In this document: piece after piece, positions 1 through 11,929 of the stretch
How the letters are laid out: each line of letters opens with the position of its first letter
How positions within the stretch are numbered: position 1 is the first letter of the stretch
From: Apus apus
Lineage: Eukaryota; Chordata; Aves; Apodiformes; Apodidae
DNA: 64,000 nucleotides
Direction of reading: 5' to 3'
Assembly: GCF_020740795.1 (NCBI RefSeq)
Contig: NC_067282.1
Coordinates: forward strand, 42,809,290-42,873,289
Translations under genes and position numbers: made by a program
The notes under the pieces: generated by a model
The model's input: only the letters and a program-made list of their open reading frames with translations
Database searches by the model: none
Told to the model about the DNA's origin: nothing

Positions 1-1010
1 TCGCAGTTGAGGGTTTTGCAAAAAGGCAAGTACTCCTGTTCATAGCCTGACACTCCCAGTGGCTATCAGAGATAACCATCTTTTTATTTCTTTCCTTTTT
101 TAAAAAAAGAAAAAAAAAAGTTAGTATAACCTGCTGAACCTCACACCCCAGCCAGTGCATGGCACAGCCCTCCCCTGGGAAACACTGATGTTGTCCTGCT
201 TGAAACCTCCTCTGCAACCCTCGTGTGCACTTCCCCTATTCTATTTTTGGTCTCCTCCACTCATTTTCTTAAAAGAAGAGTTGTTCTCCTTTCTCACAGC
301 TTAATGTTCTCACCTGCTTCCTGCCTGTTTCCACACCAATGACAACTACCCTCCTTCCCAGGTCTTCTCTTACCTTATAGCCCCTATACTCCTTTTGCTT
401 AGAGACACCCACTTCTGCTTCCCAGCCCTATCTCAGCCTTCATCAGGGGGTTGCAAAGAGGCTGGTGAAAGAGAAGAGGAAAGTTGGAGGTGGCTTTTCA
501 ACCCCTAGAGAGTCCAGCTTGCCTTTGCTGACCACACTCCTCTGTGGAATTCTCTCTGCTGCTGCTGCTCCACCACTATATGCGTCTACCCCTTCACTTC
601 AAGTTCCTGGGCTGCAGTGTGAGCAGCAGGGGTAAGGGACAGACAGGGAAAGCATATTGAGATGGTTTGTTTCCTCTGAAGATTACAGCACTTCTGGTCA
701 GCACCATCTCAGCCTGGCACCCTGCTGCTCTGTGCCTCCCTGCCACATCTGCAGAGATCCTTGCCCTCTGTGAGCTACCTTACCTTCTCCCTCCTTTCTC
801 TCCAACATGCAGAGTGGAGAGCAAATGACAAAGCTTTCAATGCATGCTGTGATCAGAAGGAAAGTGAGTAAAATTGTTACTTTCACTGACATTTCTTTGT
901 TTCCATGGCTATTAGGGACAAACTTGAATAAAGAGGTAGAATCAGCAACCACATCAGTTCTGCACTGTGGTTAAAGGGCTGCAAACCCTGCTTAGAAAGC
1001 GGTGTTCTTT

Positions 1011-1100
1011 GAATCACAGAATCAGAGAATGGTCAAGGTTGGAAAGGACCTTAAAGACCATCAGGTTCCAACCTCCCTGTTAGGAGCAGGGACACCATCT
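1011..1100 (-). mobile_element. CR1 LINE 3'-end fragment
   Basis: The + strand reads aatcacagaatcagagaat, then ggttggaaaggacctt. This is the reverse complement of the CR1 3' terminus, including its short ATTCT-type tail. About 90 bases remain. Confidence 0.85.
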
Positions 1101-1556
1101 TTTTGCTCTCTTTTTCCTCCTGTCTACATCTAATGCATTTCTACTTAATTGTTCTGACAACATTTGCCTAGTGGAGATCAGATGTAGGATCTGGCAGAGA
1201 GAATGACTTAACAAGTGCAACAAGTAGATTATGCAAATGAAAAGTGCTTAAATACTCAGGTAGCAGACTTTGCAGAAAGCTCAACACCCCAAACCTTTGC
1301 AAGCTCAGTTAATCCTACATGGTATAATAGCCATGACTGAATGTGGCTTTTCATGTGTGAAGAAAGGAAGTATTGAAATCTTCTGTAAAAGGATGCCCAA
1401 AGAAAGCCACTCTTCATACACAAGTTATATTGGCCCTGCAAAATCAAAGAAATATGCTGCACACCCTTGAGTTCTCTGTACTGAAATTGTATTTAGCATT
1501 TACATGCACAGAGTAATTTACAATTTTTAATGTTTAAAAAAATGCTGTTGCACTTC

Positions 1557-2230
1557 ATCATAGAATCATATAATGGTTTGGGTTGGAAGGGACCTTAAAG
1601 ATCATCTAGTTCCAACCCCTCTGCATGGGCAGGATCACCTCCCACTAGATCAGGATCCTCAGAGACCCAGCCAACCTGGCCTTCAATACTTCCAGGGATG
1701 GGGCTTTCACAATATGTTCCAGTGCCTCACCACCTTCACACAAAATATTTTTTTCCTAATATGTAACCTAAATTGACCCTCTTCCAGTTTTAATCCATTA
1801 CCCCTTGTCCTCTTGCTACAAGCTCTTCTAAACAGTCCCTCCCCAGCTTTCCTGTAGGCCCCCTTCAGGTATTGGAAGGCCACCATGAGGTCCCCTGGGA
1901 GCCTTCTCTTCTCCAGGCTGAACAGCCCCAACTCCCTCAGCCTGTCTTTACAGGAGAGGTGCTCCAACCCTTGGATCATCTCTGTGGCCCTCCTCTGGAC
2001 TAGCTCAAACAGGCTCCATGTCCTTCTTGTGTTGGGGGCTCCAGAACTGGACACAACACTTCAGGTGGGGTCTCACAAGAACAGAGTAGAGGTGGAGAAT
2101 CACCTCCCTCAACCTGCTGGCCACACTTCTTTTGTTGCAGCCCAGGACATGGTTGGCTTCCTGGCCTGCAAGTGCACATTGCTGGCTCATGTTGAGCTTC
2201 TCATCAACCAGCACTCCCAAGTCCTTCTCA
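1557..2230 (-). mobile_element. CR1 LINE fragment with end of ORF2
   Basis: It starts with the CR1 tail tcatagaatcatataatgg. The minus strand then encodes the C-terminal part of the CR1 reverse transcriptase polyprotein: SLEKRRLPGDLMVAFQYLKG in one frame, and [14 protein letters not shown] plus [16 protein letters not shown] in another. Frameshifts separate the pieces, so it is a 5'-truncated dead copy of about 670 bases. Confidence 0.93.
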
Positions 2231-4114
2231 AAAAGCTAACCCCAGAGACTCTGCATGCTCTGTCTGGCTTGGTATTTGGATTTTTCTGAAAACAAGTGTT
2301 CTTCACCCACAGTTCAGAGGCCAAGCCCAATAGATGTGGGGGGTTTGCACACTGGCTCTTTGCTCAAAAGCTCACCTCTACCTTTGCTGGATTTCAGGAG
2401 TCTAAATGGTGCTGAACTTGCTCTTTGGGAAGGGGAAAAATTTTTACTCACTTCAGTGCTAACGTGCATTTGTTTGTGTGGCAAAACCTAGCATATGGCT
2501 TGTTTCATATGGGAAAAAGGACCCTGTTTGTGTGGAGCAGTGATTGTGGGGGTCATCATGGTGTTCCCAAGGCTACCAAGCATTTGGTTATAGGTGCTTT
2601 CTCCTCCCTGCTTTGTTATAGTGAAAGGGAGGGGGAAAGATTATGTCTCAAAATATTTTCAGCTTAGAAAGGGTTGCTGGCAGAGCCAGCAAATCAACCT
2701 GATTTGTGACTGTGGACTTCATGGTGACAGGTACCTCTGGCGTGCAAATAAAAGTGACACAGGTTTCTCCCTGCGTGTCTAATACAACCCCAATCCTTGT
2801 TCTCTCCTACACTACATGTTCCTTCCTCTCCTTTTGTTTCCCTTCTCCTTCTTTGCCTTTGGGCCATTATACTTATTAGCTGTGTCTGGAGTGGTTTGCT
2901 GCTGCACACACATTACAAATGGTGGTAGGGCACACATGTCCTAAATGACAGATGTTTTGAACCAGGCCCTAAACTCCAGCATACTCTATCTAGTTAAGGA
3001 ATCCACAGCAGCAAATCCTTCTCTTCCACCCTTCCCTTCTGCTCCAGGCAAACCTTCTTTGCTATTCATTTTCCTGTCACACACAGGACGGACTACAGTT
3101 TGTTTCTGTGTTCAGAGATTTACACTGAGACTCCCTTCAGATCCTGACTCCCCTGGGATGAAGGGAAAAGAAAAGAAGAAAAAATCCACAAAGCTATGGG
3201 CTTAGATGACACTGCAGTTGGAAAACAACAGTTCCTTGGGTCTTGGCATGCATGGAGGGACAGTGTGAGCATCACACTCACCTATTCTCCCTTTCCTGCT
3301 CTCTCTGACATTGTGTGTAGAGACCCCAACTCTGGGGTTCAGAAACAAGGAAGGGCTAGAACATCCAGTCAGGATCCTGGCTCACACAGGGGAGCAGGGA
3401 GAGAGACTTTTGCATGCTCCAAGGAACAGATGATGTGCCAGAGCAAAGAGCCTGAGGGTTCATGTTTTGTTTAATAGTATGCTCATTATAATTTCCCTCA
3501 AAGCATGACATAAATGGGAGCATCAGTAACTGAGATCCTTTGAGGGTCTGATCATACTCATTATTTGAATCTCTAAGAATAAGCAAATAAGCTATGGAGG
3601 CTGTTATAAATTTCCACTTGCATTTTTTCCAGGATGTACTTATGACCAGAAATCAGGCTTTTTGCTTCCTTAACAATTGTGCTAACCATTAGGCTATTAC
3701 ATAGAGGGAGAGAAAAGAGGTATCATAAATCTTTTCTACTTGCTGGTATTTGAGGTAGGTGGGAGAGAAGAAAGCAATAGGCAAATGTTTTAGGACCTAC
3801 CACAGACAGAGAAAGGTGGATATCAAAAATTAGATTAATGAGATTTACTTTTTGGAGTTGCCTCTATAAAGCCAGTGTCAGAAAGCTTGATTAAGACTTA
3901 ATCAAACCCTCCCACTTCTAAAAACAGACATCTACAATATAGTTGTAGAACTGCCTAAACTGACCATAATTGCTGCTCTTGTTACCAACTTGCTCTCAAC
4001 CTTCTTCCCACCTCTGTGATTTCATGGTAAATTTTTTGGGTAACTGTACATGTTTTGCTGTCTTACCAGCTTTCTGTTGTAGCATCTCTCTAGGTAGGCC
4101 CTGTTACTTCACAC

Positions 4115-5057
4115 ATAGAATCACAGAACCTTCAGGTTGGAAAAGATCCTTGGGATCACCGAGTGCAACCATCATCCCTACTCTACAAAGTTCTCCCCTA
4201 AACCATCTCCACCAACACCACATCCAAACGACCCTTAAACACATCCAGGGATGGTAATATCTCTCTTGAATTGAGGTGCCCAAAACTGGATACAATACTC
4301 CAGGTGTGGCCTCACCAGTGCTGAGTACAGGGGGACAATCACCTCTCTACTTCTGCTGGTCACACTATTTCCAATACAAGCCAGGATGCCATTGGCTTTC
4401 TTGGCCACCTGGGCACACTTCTGGCTCATATTCAGCCTCTTGTCAATTAGAACCCCCAGGTCCTCTTCTGCCAGATACTTTCCAGCCACACTTCCCCAGG
4501 CCTGTAGCGTTGCATGGGGTTGTTGTGGCCCAAGTGCAGGACCCAGCACTTGGCCTTGTTGAAGTCCAGACCATTAACATTAGCCCAATGATCCAATCTA
4601 TCCAAGTCTCTCTGTAGAGCCTCCCTGTCCTCATGCAGATCAACACTCCCACCTAGCTTGGTGTCATCTGTAAACTTACTGATAATACACTCTATGTCCT
4701 TAATAAGATCATCAATAAAGATGTTAAACAGAAACGGTCCCAACCCTGAGCCCTGAGGAACACCACTTGTGACTGGCCTCCAGCTGGATTTGGCTCCACT
4801 GACCACCACTCTTTGGGCCTGACTGTCCAGCCAGTGCTTGATCCAACAGATTGTATGCTCATTCAGGCCATGAGCAGCCAGTTTCTTTATGAGAGTTCTA
4901 TGGGGAACCGTCTCAAATGCTTTTTGGAGGTCCAGATAGACAATATCCACAGCCTTTCCCTTGTCCAGTAGTTGGGTCATCAGGTCATAGAAGGAAATCA
5001 GGTTTGTCAGGCAGGACCTGCCTTTCATAAACCCATGCTGACTGGGCTTGATCCATC
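4115..5057 (-). mobile_element. CR1 LINE fragment with long reverse-transcriptase ORF
   Basis: This is the longest CR1 piece in the window (about 940 bases). The minus-strand open frame 4447-5028 spans 193 codons of reverse transcriptase: [53 protein letters not shown] and FTDDTKLGG (the active-site FADD block with Ala changed to Thr). A second frame below it holds [20 protein letters not shown]. The 5' end of the element is missing. Confidence 0.94.
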
Positions 5058-7974
5058 CCCAGCCCCTCCAACTAAACTAATCTGAATTTTCCTCCAGGAC
5101 TGTTCAACTGCATCAGGCTTACTTCCATTGAGAGACAATTTAAAAAAACAACAACAAAAAAAACACCCTGAACAACCCAGCACCTTCATGTACGGGGGTA
5201 ATGCTGCTACATAGTTTACCTAGTTTAATACTAGTTTGCACGTTTTGTTCTGAGGAGAAAGTCAATGTGGACCTCCCCAGGTCAGGTGGTAAAAAGAGCT
5301 GGCACCAAGTGCGAGAGCTGGGCTACCCTCCACTGCACTCTTAGGTTTCCCTGCATCCACTGGCATAACCAGATCACCCAACCCTTCCCTAGAAAGCACA
5401 AGTGTACTGTGGCACTGTGTCAAGTTTATTCTCACACAGAAAAGAGGAACCAAAAGCTTTGTGGAGAACTTTACCTATCAGTCCCCATGAGAAAACTGTT
5501 AGAAGTTACCCTCCAGTTTACGTAGCATTATAGTTAGGCACAAGCATGTGCTGTTTCACTGTGAGCAGTTTAGTGGTTGAGCATACCTTGCTTCTCTTTA
5601 CTGGTCCATCTGGAGTAGGAAGGACCATGTAGTTTTTACTTCTTTTAGGCAGAAAATGATAAACTAATGTTCTTCCAAAAAGACTGCTACCTTTGCTCCT
5701 ATCACAATATGCAGTATCAAGAGTCAGTGAAAAAATACTCATTTCAGCCCATGAAAGCCCTCTGAAGTCTTCAGGATTACCACAAGGACGGAGGACAAAT
5801 ACATAATGAATTTTGGTCAGGAGGATGGCTTGGCAATGCATCTAGCCCCAACAGCCATGATTGCTCAGCAGGAAAAGGACAGCAGGGAATCACTGCTCCT
5901 GGGACTGCACGACACCTTCCCTGTTACCTGGACAACAGGCTATGCAGGATCATATCTGGTCACCACATTTTTAAGATGCTCTTTTCCTCTTTGAAGCCTT
6001 AAGCACTGCTAAAATTAACATTGCTTCTAATAGTTTCTTAAAGAAACATGTGACATCAAAAAATTACTTCATAGATTCTCCCTCATCTATATTTACCCAG
6101 GCATAATACTAGCTGCCTACACAATTTTTGTCTCACTGATGCACAGCAGTAATCATAGATCCACCCACAGCACATCTATTTTGGTAGAGTGCAGAAATAG
6201 ATGTGAAACCTATAAATGTCAGAAGATGCCTTCATTTTAGATGTTAGTATAATTTAAATTAGCACTTGAATGATGTTTCCACAACGTGACAGATTTTCGA
6301 ACGATGGTATATTGCACATGAGGTGCAGTGGCCCTGCTTTAAGCACCTTCAACCCATTAAGTCCATGTACGTTTGGTGCTTGTAGAAACGCAGACACATT
6401 GTAGACGAGATGTGGTCTCTTTGTTTATGTCCAGAAGTCCCCAGGGAAATGCTGATGCCATAATTACCTGAGTATGATTTGAATATTAAGCTCTGGTAGG
6501 GAGAGTAAACATGCCCTGTGCTTGTTGTCTGGACGTATTTGAGAACAGTTCCGTCTGGGAGGTTGGAGGAGCACCTTATCTTGGATGTGTCCTCTGTATT
6601 TCAGGGCAAGAGTAACATCTGAAAGCAAGATTGTTGGAGGGAGAAAGTGTTAACTGGAAAACGGAAGTAGCAAATCATGTTTTCTCTGTAGTTCTGGGAG
6701 AAATAGGAGCAAAACCTTCATTTTTTGTTCTGATCATTGAAAACCCAGTAAGACTAATGAAAAGAAAACCTACGAAGAAAGACTGGTTCTCAGAGACTCA
6801 GTGGCCGTGGGGAAGGCTTACTACAAGGAAGCCTTATTTAAAAAAAAAAAATAATTAAAATGAGTAAGTGCAGAATCAAACTGCAGTTAAGACCAGACCA
6901 GCTCAATGCTGGTTTCAAGTGACATAAAACTAAACACTGCTCAACTAAAATGGTACAAAAGGAGCCACACAGGATCAGATTACTGGGGGCAATATGCCTG
7001 TTTTAGAGTGTAAAAGTGCTTCCATAGTTCTCTCACAGAAGAGCAGAGGCTAAACATTGCAACTGAGGCATCTGTTTCTGAGAAGGCCGTGTCTGTCATT
7101 CAGTAACTCCTCTGGTTACAATAAATTCTTTGACCACGAACATCACATTTTATTACAGTGTGCAAACAGAGCATCACGCTTCATCAGGCAGGAGAATAAG
7201 TTAATTCTCCTCTCTAAAATAAGAGGCACAGTGTGCTGGTCCCACGGTGCATGGCACAGGAGCCGAGCAACCACGACACCCTCACGCACACCCACACAAC
7301 CTGCACGTACAAAACCAACAGTGACACCTCGTGGGCAGCATTCGGGTAGAAATTGAATCCCTGCAGTTTCTTCTGAAGCATCAACTTCAGTAGATTGAGC
7401 ACAAAAAAAATTAAAAAAATAAAAAATAATAAAAAAAATTAAGGCAAATGTTTTTTGTAGCACTGGAAAAAAAATAAACACCCTTAACTAAGTGCTGGAG
7501 AGGATAGTGCAGCCAGGCCAGCAGCTTCTTCATACAAAACTGATCTTGTATCTTGCTGGAGATGTGCTGATGGGATGTTAACTGGCTTTGGGGCCCTACA
7601 GCAGGGCTTTAGTTAGCATCAGGTGTACATTTTGAAGGCTATCTCCCCACCCACCCTCACTTATTCTGATTTGGTTTGCATTGTAGTGCTGCCTCAGCAC
7701 ATAACAGCAAACTGGAAGACATCTTTCAGGAGCACAAACTGCATGGAACAAACTGGTGCTCAGTCCTCAGGACCAGACTTGACCGTGTCTGAAGCAAGGA
7801 GCCCCGAGATACAGTACAGTGGTCATGTCCAGCCCTCCAACAGTCATGAATAGGACCAGTTGCATTCCTGGATGTTTAGGAAGCCAGGCTTTGCATGGTG
7901 TTATTGCAGCTGCTTACAGGCTCCAGCTAGCCTGGATCTACACTTCACACTGTGCCCCTGAGTGTCTCCATTCC
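5058..7974. other. intergenic DNA, no gene recognised
   Basis: It is AT-rich with an A-rich tract at 5142-5165 and an A/T tract at 7400-7445. A minus-strand open frame at 5518-5841 (107 codons) matches nothing I recognise. Confidence 0.55.
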
Positions 7975-8701
7975 CCAGGATTGCTGATGATACTAAATCA
8001 GGAGGAGCTGTGGACTCCTTTGAGGGCAGAGGGGCCTTAGAGAGATCTGGATAGACTAGAGAGCTGAATCATCACCAACTGTATGAAATTTAACAGGAGC
8101 AAGTGCTGGATTCTTCACATGGGACTGGATAATCCTAGTTAGTCATACAAATCGGGAGATGAAAGGCTGGAGAGCAGCCCTGCAAAAAGAGATCTTGGGA
8201 TTTGGGTTGGTGGCAACAGCATGCCCTGAAAGCCAAAAGGGCCAACCATGTCCTGAGGTGTATCAAGCACAGCATAGCTAGCTGGTTGAGGGAGGTGACT
8301 GTCCCACTCTACTCTGCACTGGTGTGGCCCCACCTCGAGTACTGCATGCAGTTTGGGACAACTTAATATAAGAACATGAAAATATTAGAGTGTGTTGAGA
8401 GGAGGGTGACCATGATGGTGAAAGCTCTCAAGGGCAAGACTTGTAAGGAGTGGCTGAGGTCCCTTGTCTGTTCGGCTTGGACTACAACTTTCTTAAGAGG
8501 GGCAGTGACAGGGGAGGTGCTGAACTCCTCTCTCTGGTGACCAGAGATAGGACACAAGGAAATGCGATGAAGTTGTGTCAATGGACATTCAGGGTGGACA
8601 TTAGAAAAAAGTTATTCACCAAAAGGGTGCTTGGTCACTGTAACAGACTCCCCCGATAAGTCACAGCACCAAGCATGCCAGAGTTCAAGGAGAATCTGGA
8701 T
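7975..8701 (+). mobile_element. CR1 LINE, left part, split by a second CR1
   Basis: Sense-strand CR1 begins in the reverse-transcriptase region (DDTKSGG-like, near 7985) and runs through ORF2 C-terminal sequence and 3' UTR (gtggacattagaaaaaagtt near 8592) to gagaatctgga at 8690-8700. It stops there and resumes at 9108. It is heavily mutated. Confidence 0.85.
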
Positions 8702-9108
8702 CATAGAATCATAGAATCATAGGGGTTGGAAGGGACCTCGAAAGAGCATCTAGTCCAACCCCCCCTGCCAGAGCAGGGTCACCTAGAGTACATCACACAA
8801 GAACGCATCCAGGTGGGTTTTGAATGTCTCCAGTGAAGGAGACTCCACAACCTCCCTGGGCAGCCTGTTCCAGTGCTCTGGCACTCTCACAGTAAACAAA
8901 TTTTTTCGGATATTCACCTTGAACCTCCTATGCTCCAATTTACACCCATTACCCCTTGTCCTATCACTGGTCATCACTGAGAAGAGCCTAACTCCATCTC
9001 CCTGACACTCACCCCTTACATATTTGTGAACATTGATGAGGTCACCCCTCAGTCTCCTTTTCTCCAAGCTAAAGAGACCCAGCTCCCTCAGCCTTTCCTC
9101 ATAAGGGA
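8701..9108 (-). mobile_element. CR1 LINE inserted inside an older CR1
   Basis: It begins with two copies of the CR1 tail (tcatagaatcatagaatcat) and ends near ctcataaggga. The minus strand encodes [19 protein letters not shown], then [20 protein letters not shown], in one open frame of 94 codons. It is less decayed than the element it interrupts. Confidence 0.92.
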
Positions 9109-9216
9109 GATGATGCTCTTGCTGTATGGTTTATTTTTAGGTAGTCCTGTGAGGAATAAGGAGTTGGGCCCTATGACCCTTATGGGTCCCTTCCAACTTG
9201 AGATATTCTATCTTGG
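9109..9216 (+). mobile_element. CR1 LINE, right part of split element (3' end)
   Basis: The sequence gatgatgctcttgctgtatg resumes exactly where the left part stopped, and runs to gggtcccttccaacttgaga and tattcta, the normal CR1 3' end. Together with 7975-8701 it forms one older copy. Confidence 0.88.
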
Positions 9217-11929
9217 GTAGCCCACTTGCCTATTGAAGAGAAAAGTAACTATAGGCTCCAACCAGCTCTTTCTTCACTGTGTTTCTTCTGTTCTAAAACA
9301 AGATTTTCAGCTGGATGACTATTCTGGACACAAAGAGAATGCTTATACTATGCAGAATGCTCCATTTACACTCAACATTGGATAGTAAAAGCAGTTTGAG
9401 CTTTTTAGCCAAAAATGTCCATATACATCTAAATACCTGCAACTCCAAACACTAAGTGTACTCAGATGATGGAAGTAATCATTGGGACAGGTAACAGCAT
9501 AGAATACACACAGCCAGTGCAACTAGGCCTCTGTTTTGAAGTCAGATACAGACCTGTTTCCCACACTAAGAAGTGGTATCTTAGTCCAACATTTTACAAA
9601 CACAAGCTCACTCAAAATGTTCCCATGTATGTTCCAACAGGATATGATGCACGGTACTCATGTCACCTCTCAGCATGAACTCTAATCAGAAATAAATCCA
9701 GTACATTAAAATCATCTAACTTCTTTTATCAGAGTGAAGACTTGGAAAAGTTGCAATTTCAGTACTGGAACAGTCTGGAAAAGCTGCAAGAGAAGTTTTT
9801 ATGATGGTAAGACTACAGACAACAGTTCCAAATTCCCTTGTTAAAAAGCGGTTCCTGAGCAAGAGTTCTGAAGAGAATATAAATGAGTGAAGAACCTTCT
9901 CAATTAAAATGAAACCCCAACACAACATTTTGTTCAAGCAGCACCACCAGCTCCTTCCTTTGGTCCAGAATTAAAGGTCAACATCAGAATAAAACCAAAC
10001 AGCACAGGAAGCACCAATCCATTCAGATTCCACTTCATTGCAAGCCTGTCAGCACACAACCCATTAGCTCCTCAAGGCACACAGTAATCTCCCCAGTTTC
10101 CAGTTTCTTACCGTCACTGCCGAGTCTAAAACACTTTCAGAGTGAGCTAACATATTGAACTTTAAGCATATAAACTATATCCCTTGCACACCAGATGTCT
10201 GGAAGAAGGATATGGCAAAGCATTCAATATACCTTTTTGGAAATGAAAGTTAAATTTTGTTCTTTCCAGTCACTAGAAAGACAGAGGAAGGCAAACCGCC
10301 CGTTAAATGCAATCAACAGCTAACAGTAACAACTGAACTACAGAAATACAGGACCAATTATAATTCTTCAAATGGATGCTGTAGCCAAGCATAAAGCTGG
10401 AAATGTTATGGCCTGCACATGCCTGTCAACACCCATCTATGACTACAAAGACTGAGTGGATAATCACTATTTAACAGTACCTGGGGTTATTCACCTCAAC
10501 ACACAAAAGGCTCTTCACACTCGTGGTTTTCCGCTTTGATTAAGTGTCCAAATGTAGACCCTCTGGATCATGCTAGCAATATGAAATTCTTGGACCAAAC
10601 TGCTGAAATTGTTTCTGATGTTACATATAGTTCAACTTTCTTGAAGTGACAGTAAACAAAGCAGTGTCGTGTTGAAGAGGGCATAATCAAACCTTTTAAG
10701 ATTGGCTAGACTTGGCATGTTCAGTTGAAGACCTGACCTGAAATCACATTTATCAGGAGCCTGATTGTTCAGTAGTATCTAATGTTTTCTTTAGAGAAAA
10801 GTGAACCACATTCAACTTAAAGACATCCTAAATAAATATCCCTATTTTTAGGAGATAAATATATACTCTCCTCTTTAGGAGACAGGAAAAAACTCAACTA
10901 AACATAACACAAGACAAACACTTTCTGACCACGTTTTCATCCATAAAAATGCAAATACCAGAGTGTTCCCTATGTTAGCCCTTCTCAACAGAGGGACCTC
11001 ATTCAACTGTATTCCTGGCAAGTAATACTCTTAATTTACAAGCTAGCTTGCTAGCTAAAAGGATGAATCTCTTCCCAAACTTGTAAAAAAGCCCTCTGCT
11101 AACAGAAACCAGTCTAAGTTAGCTGGTCCTGAAAACAGCCAATACTTTTTCCTACTAAGTTAGTTCTCCCCAAGTTGACTGCAACATCTGAGAGTGCTGT
11201 TATGCTTAGCTCAGACAGAATAATAGCTTTATTCTGAAAACTTCTTTTCCAAACAGAAAATACAAGATACAAGAATAAAAGAGAAATTTGCCCAAATCCA
11301 GGAACCATCCCTTCTCCCAGGCAAATATTATTGCAGCTCTGTCTCTGGCCTACTGCACCTTGGACTTCTCTCTTCACAGTTGCAACCAGAACAGAACTAC
11401 TGAAAATTTGTCTATACAGTAGACAGGGAGAGACAAACACATGAACACAAACACACCATTCCATCTTCTAAATACTTTTGCTGGTTATTCATCTGAAGAT
11501 GGTCTGGAGCATACCTGCTTGAGTGTAGACTTCAAGCAAGACATCCTAGACATTCTCAGTTGCCAGCCACACTTGTGTTCAGGACATAAATGCTCTGACA
11601 AACGTTCTAATGTCAGGAGGCACTTATCTCATTGTGGTTTCACTTCTCTAGTGTATTCCTACTTGTTGATATGGTGTCCTCCTCCTCCCAAGCTAGATGT
11701 ATGGCACAGAGTTCATCAAATTAGTATTCTGCATCTTCAGTTAAGAACAATGCAAGACTGTTTTCCCCCAAAATAATTTATATCCACCCCTATTCTTCTT
11801 CAAATCCTGTGGGTTTTTTTTTTGCAGAGAAACTATAAAGATCCTTTTTAAATTTCATGTAATAAGTACTATTGAGAATGTGATTCGTACTTCAAGTGTA
11901 GAAAAATAAAACTAGCCGAAGACCACGGG
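9217..11929. other. intergenic DNA downstream of TBC1D4
   Basis: No repeat or gene recognised. Minus-strand (11114-11464) and plus-strand (11441-11776) open frames overlap at their edge and look like chance. Confidence 0.55.

Larger units (their letters stand above)
1..4114. other. intergenic DNA, no gene seen
   Basis: Apart from the CR1 pieces at 1011 and 1557, I see no coding exon, RNA gene or regulatory element. Open frames here are short and match no family I recognise. Confidence 0.6.

Noticed and set aside
8783..9067. 94-codon minus frame
   Set aside because: It is CR1 ORF2 C-terminal sequence, not a host gene.
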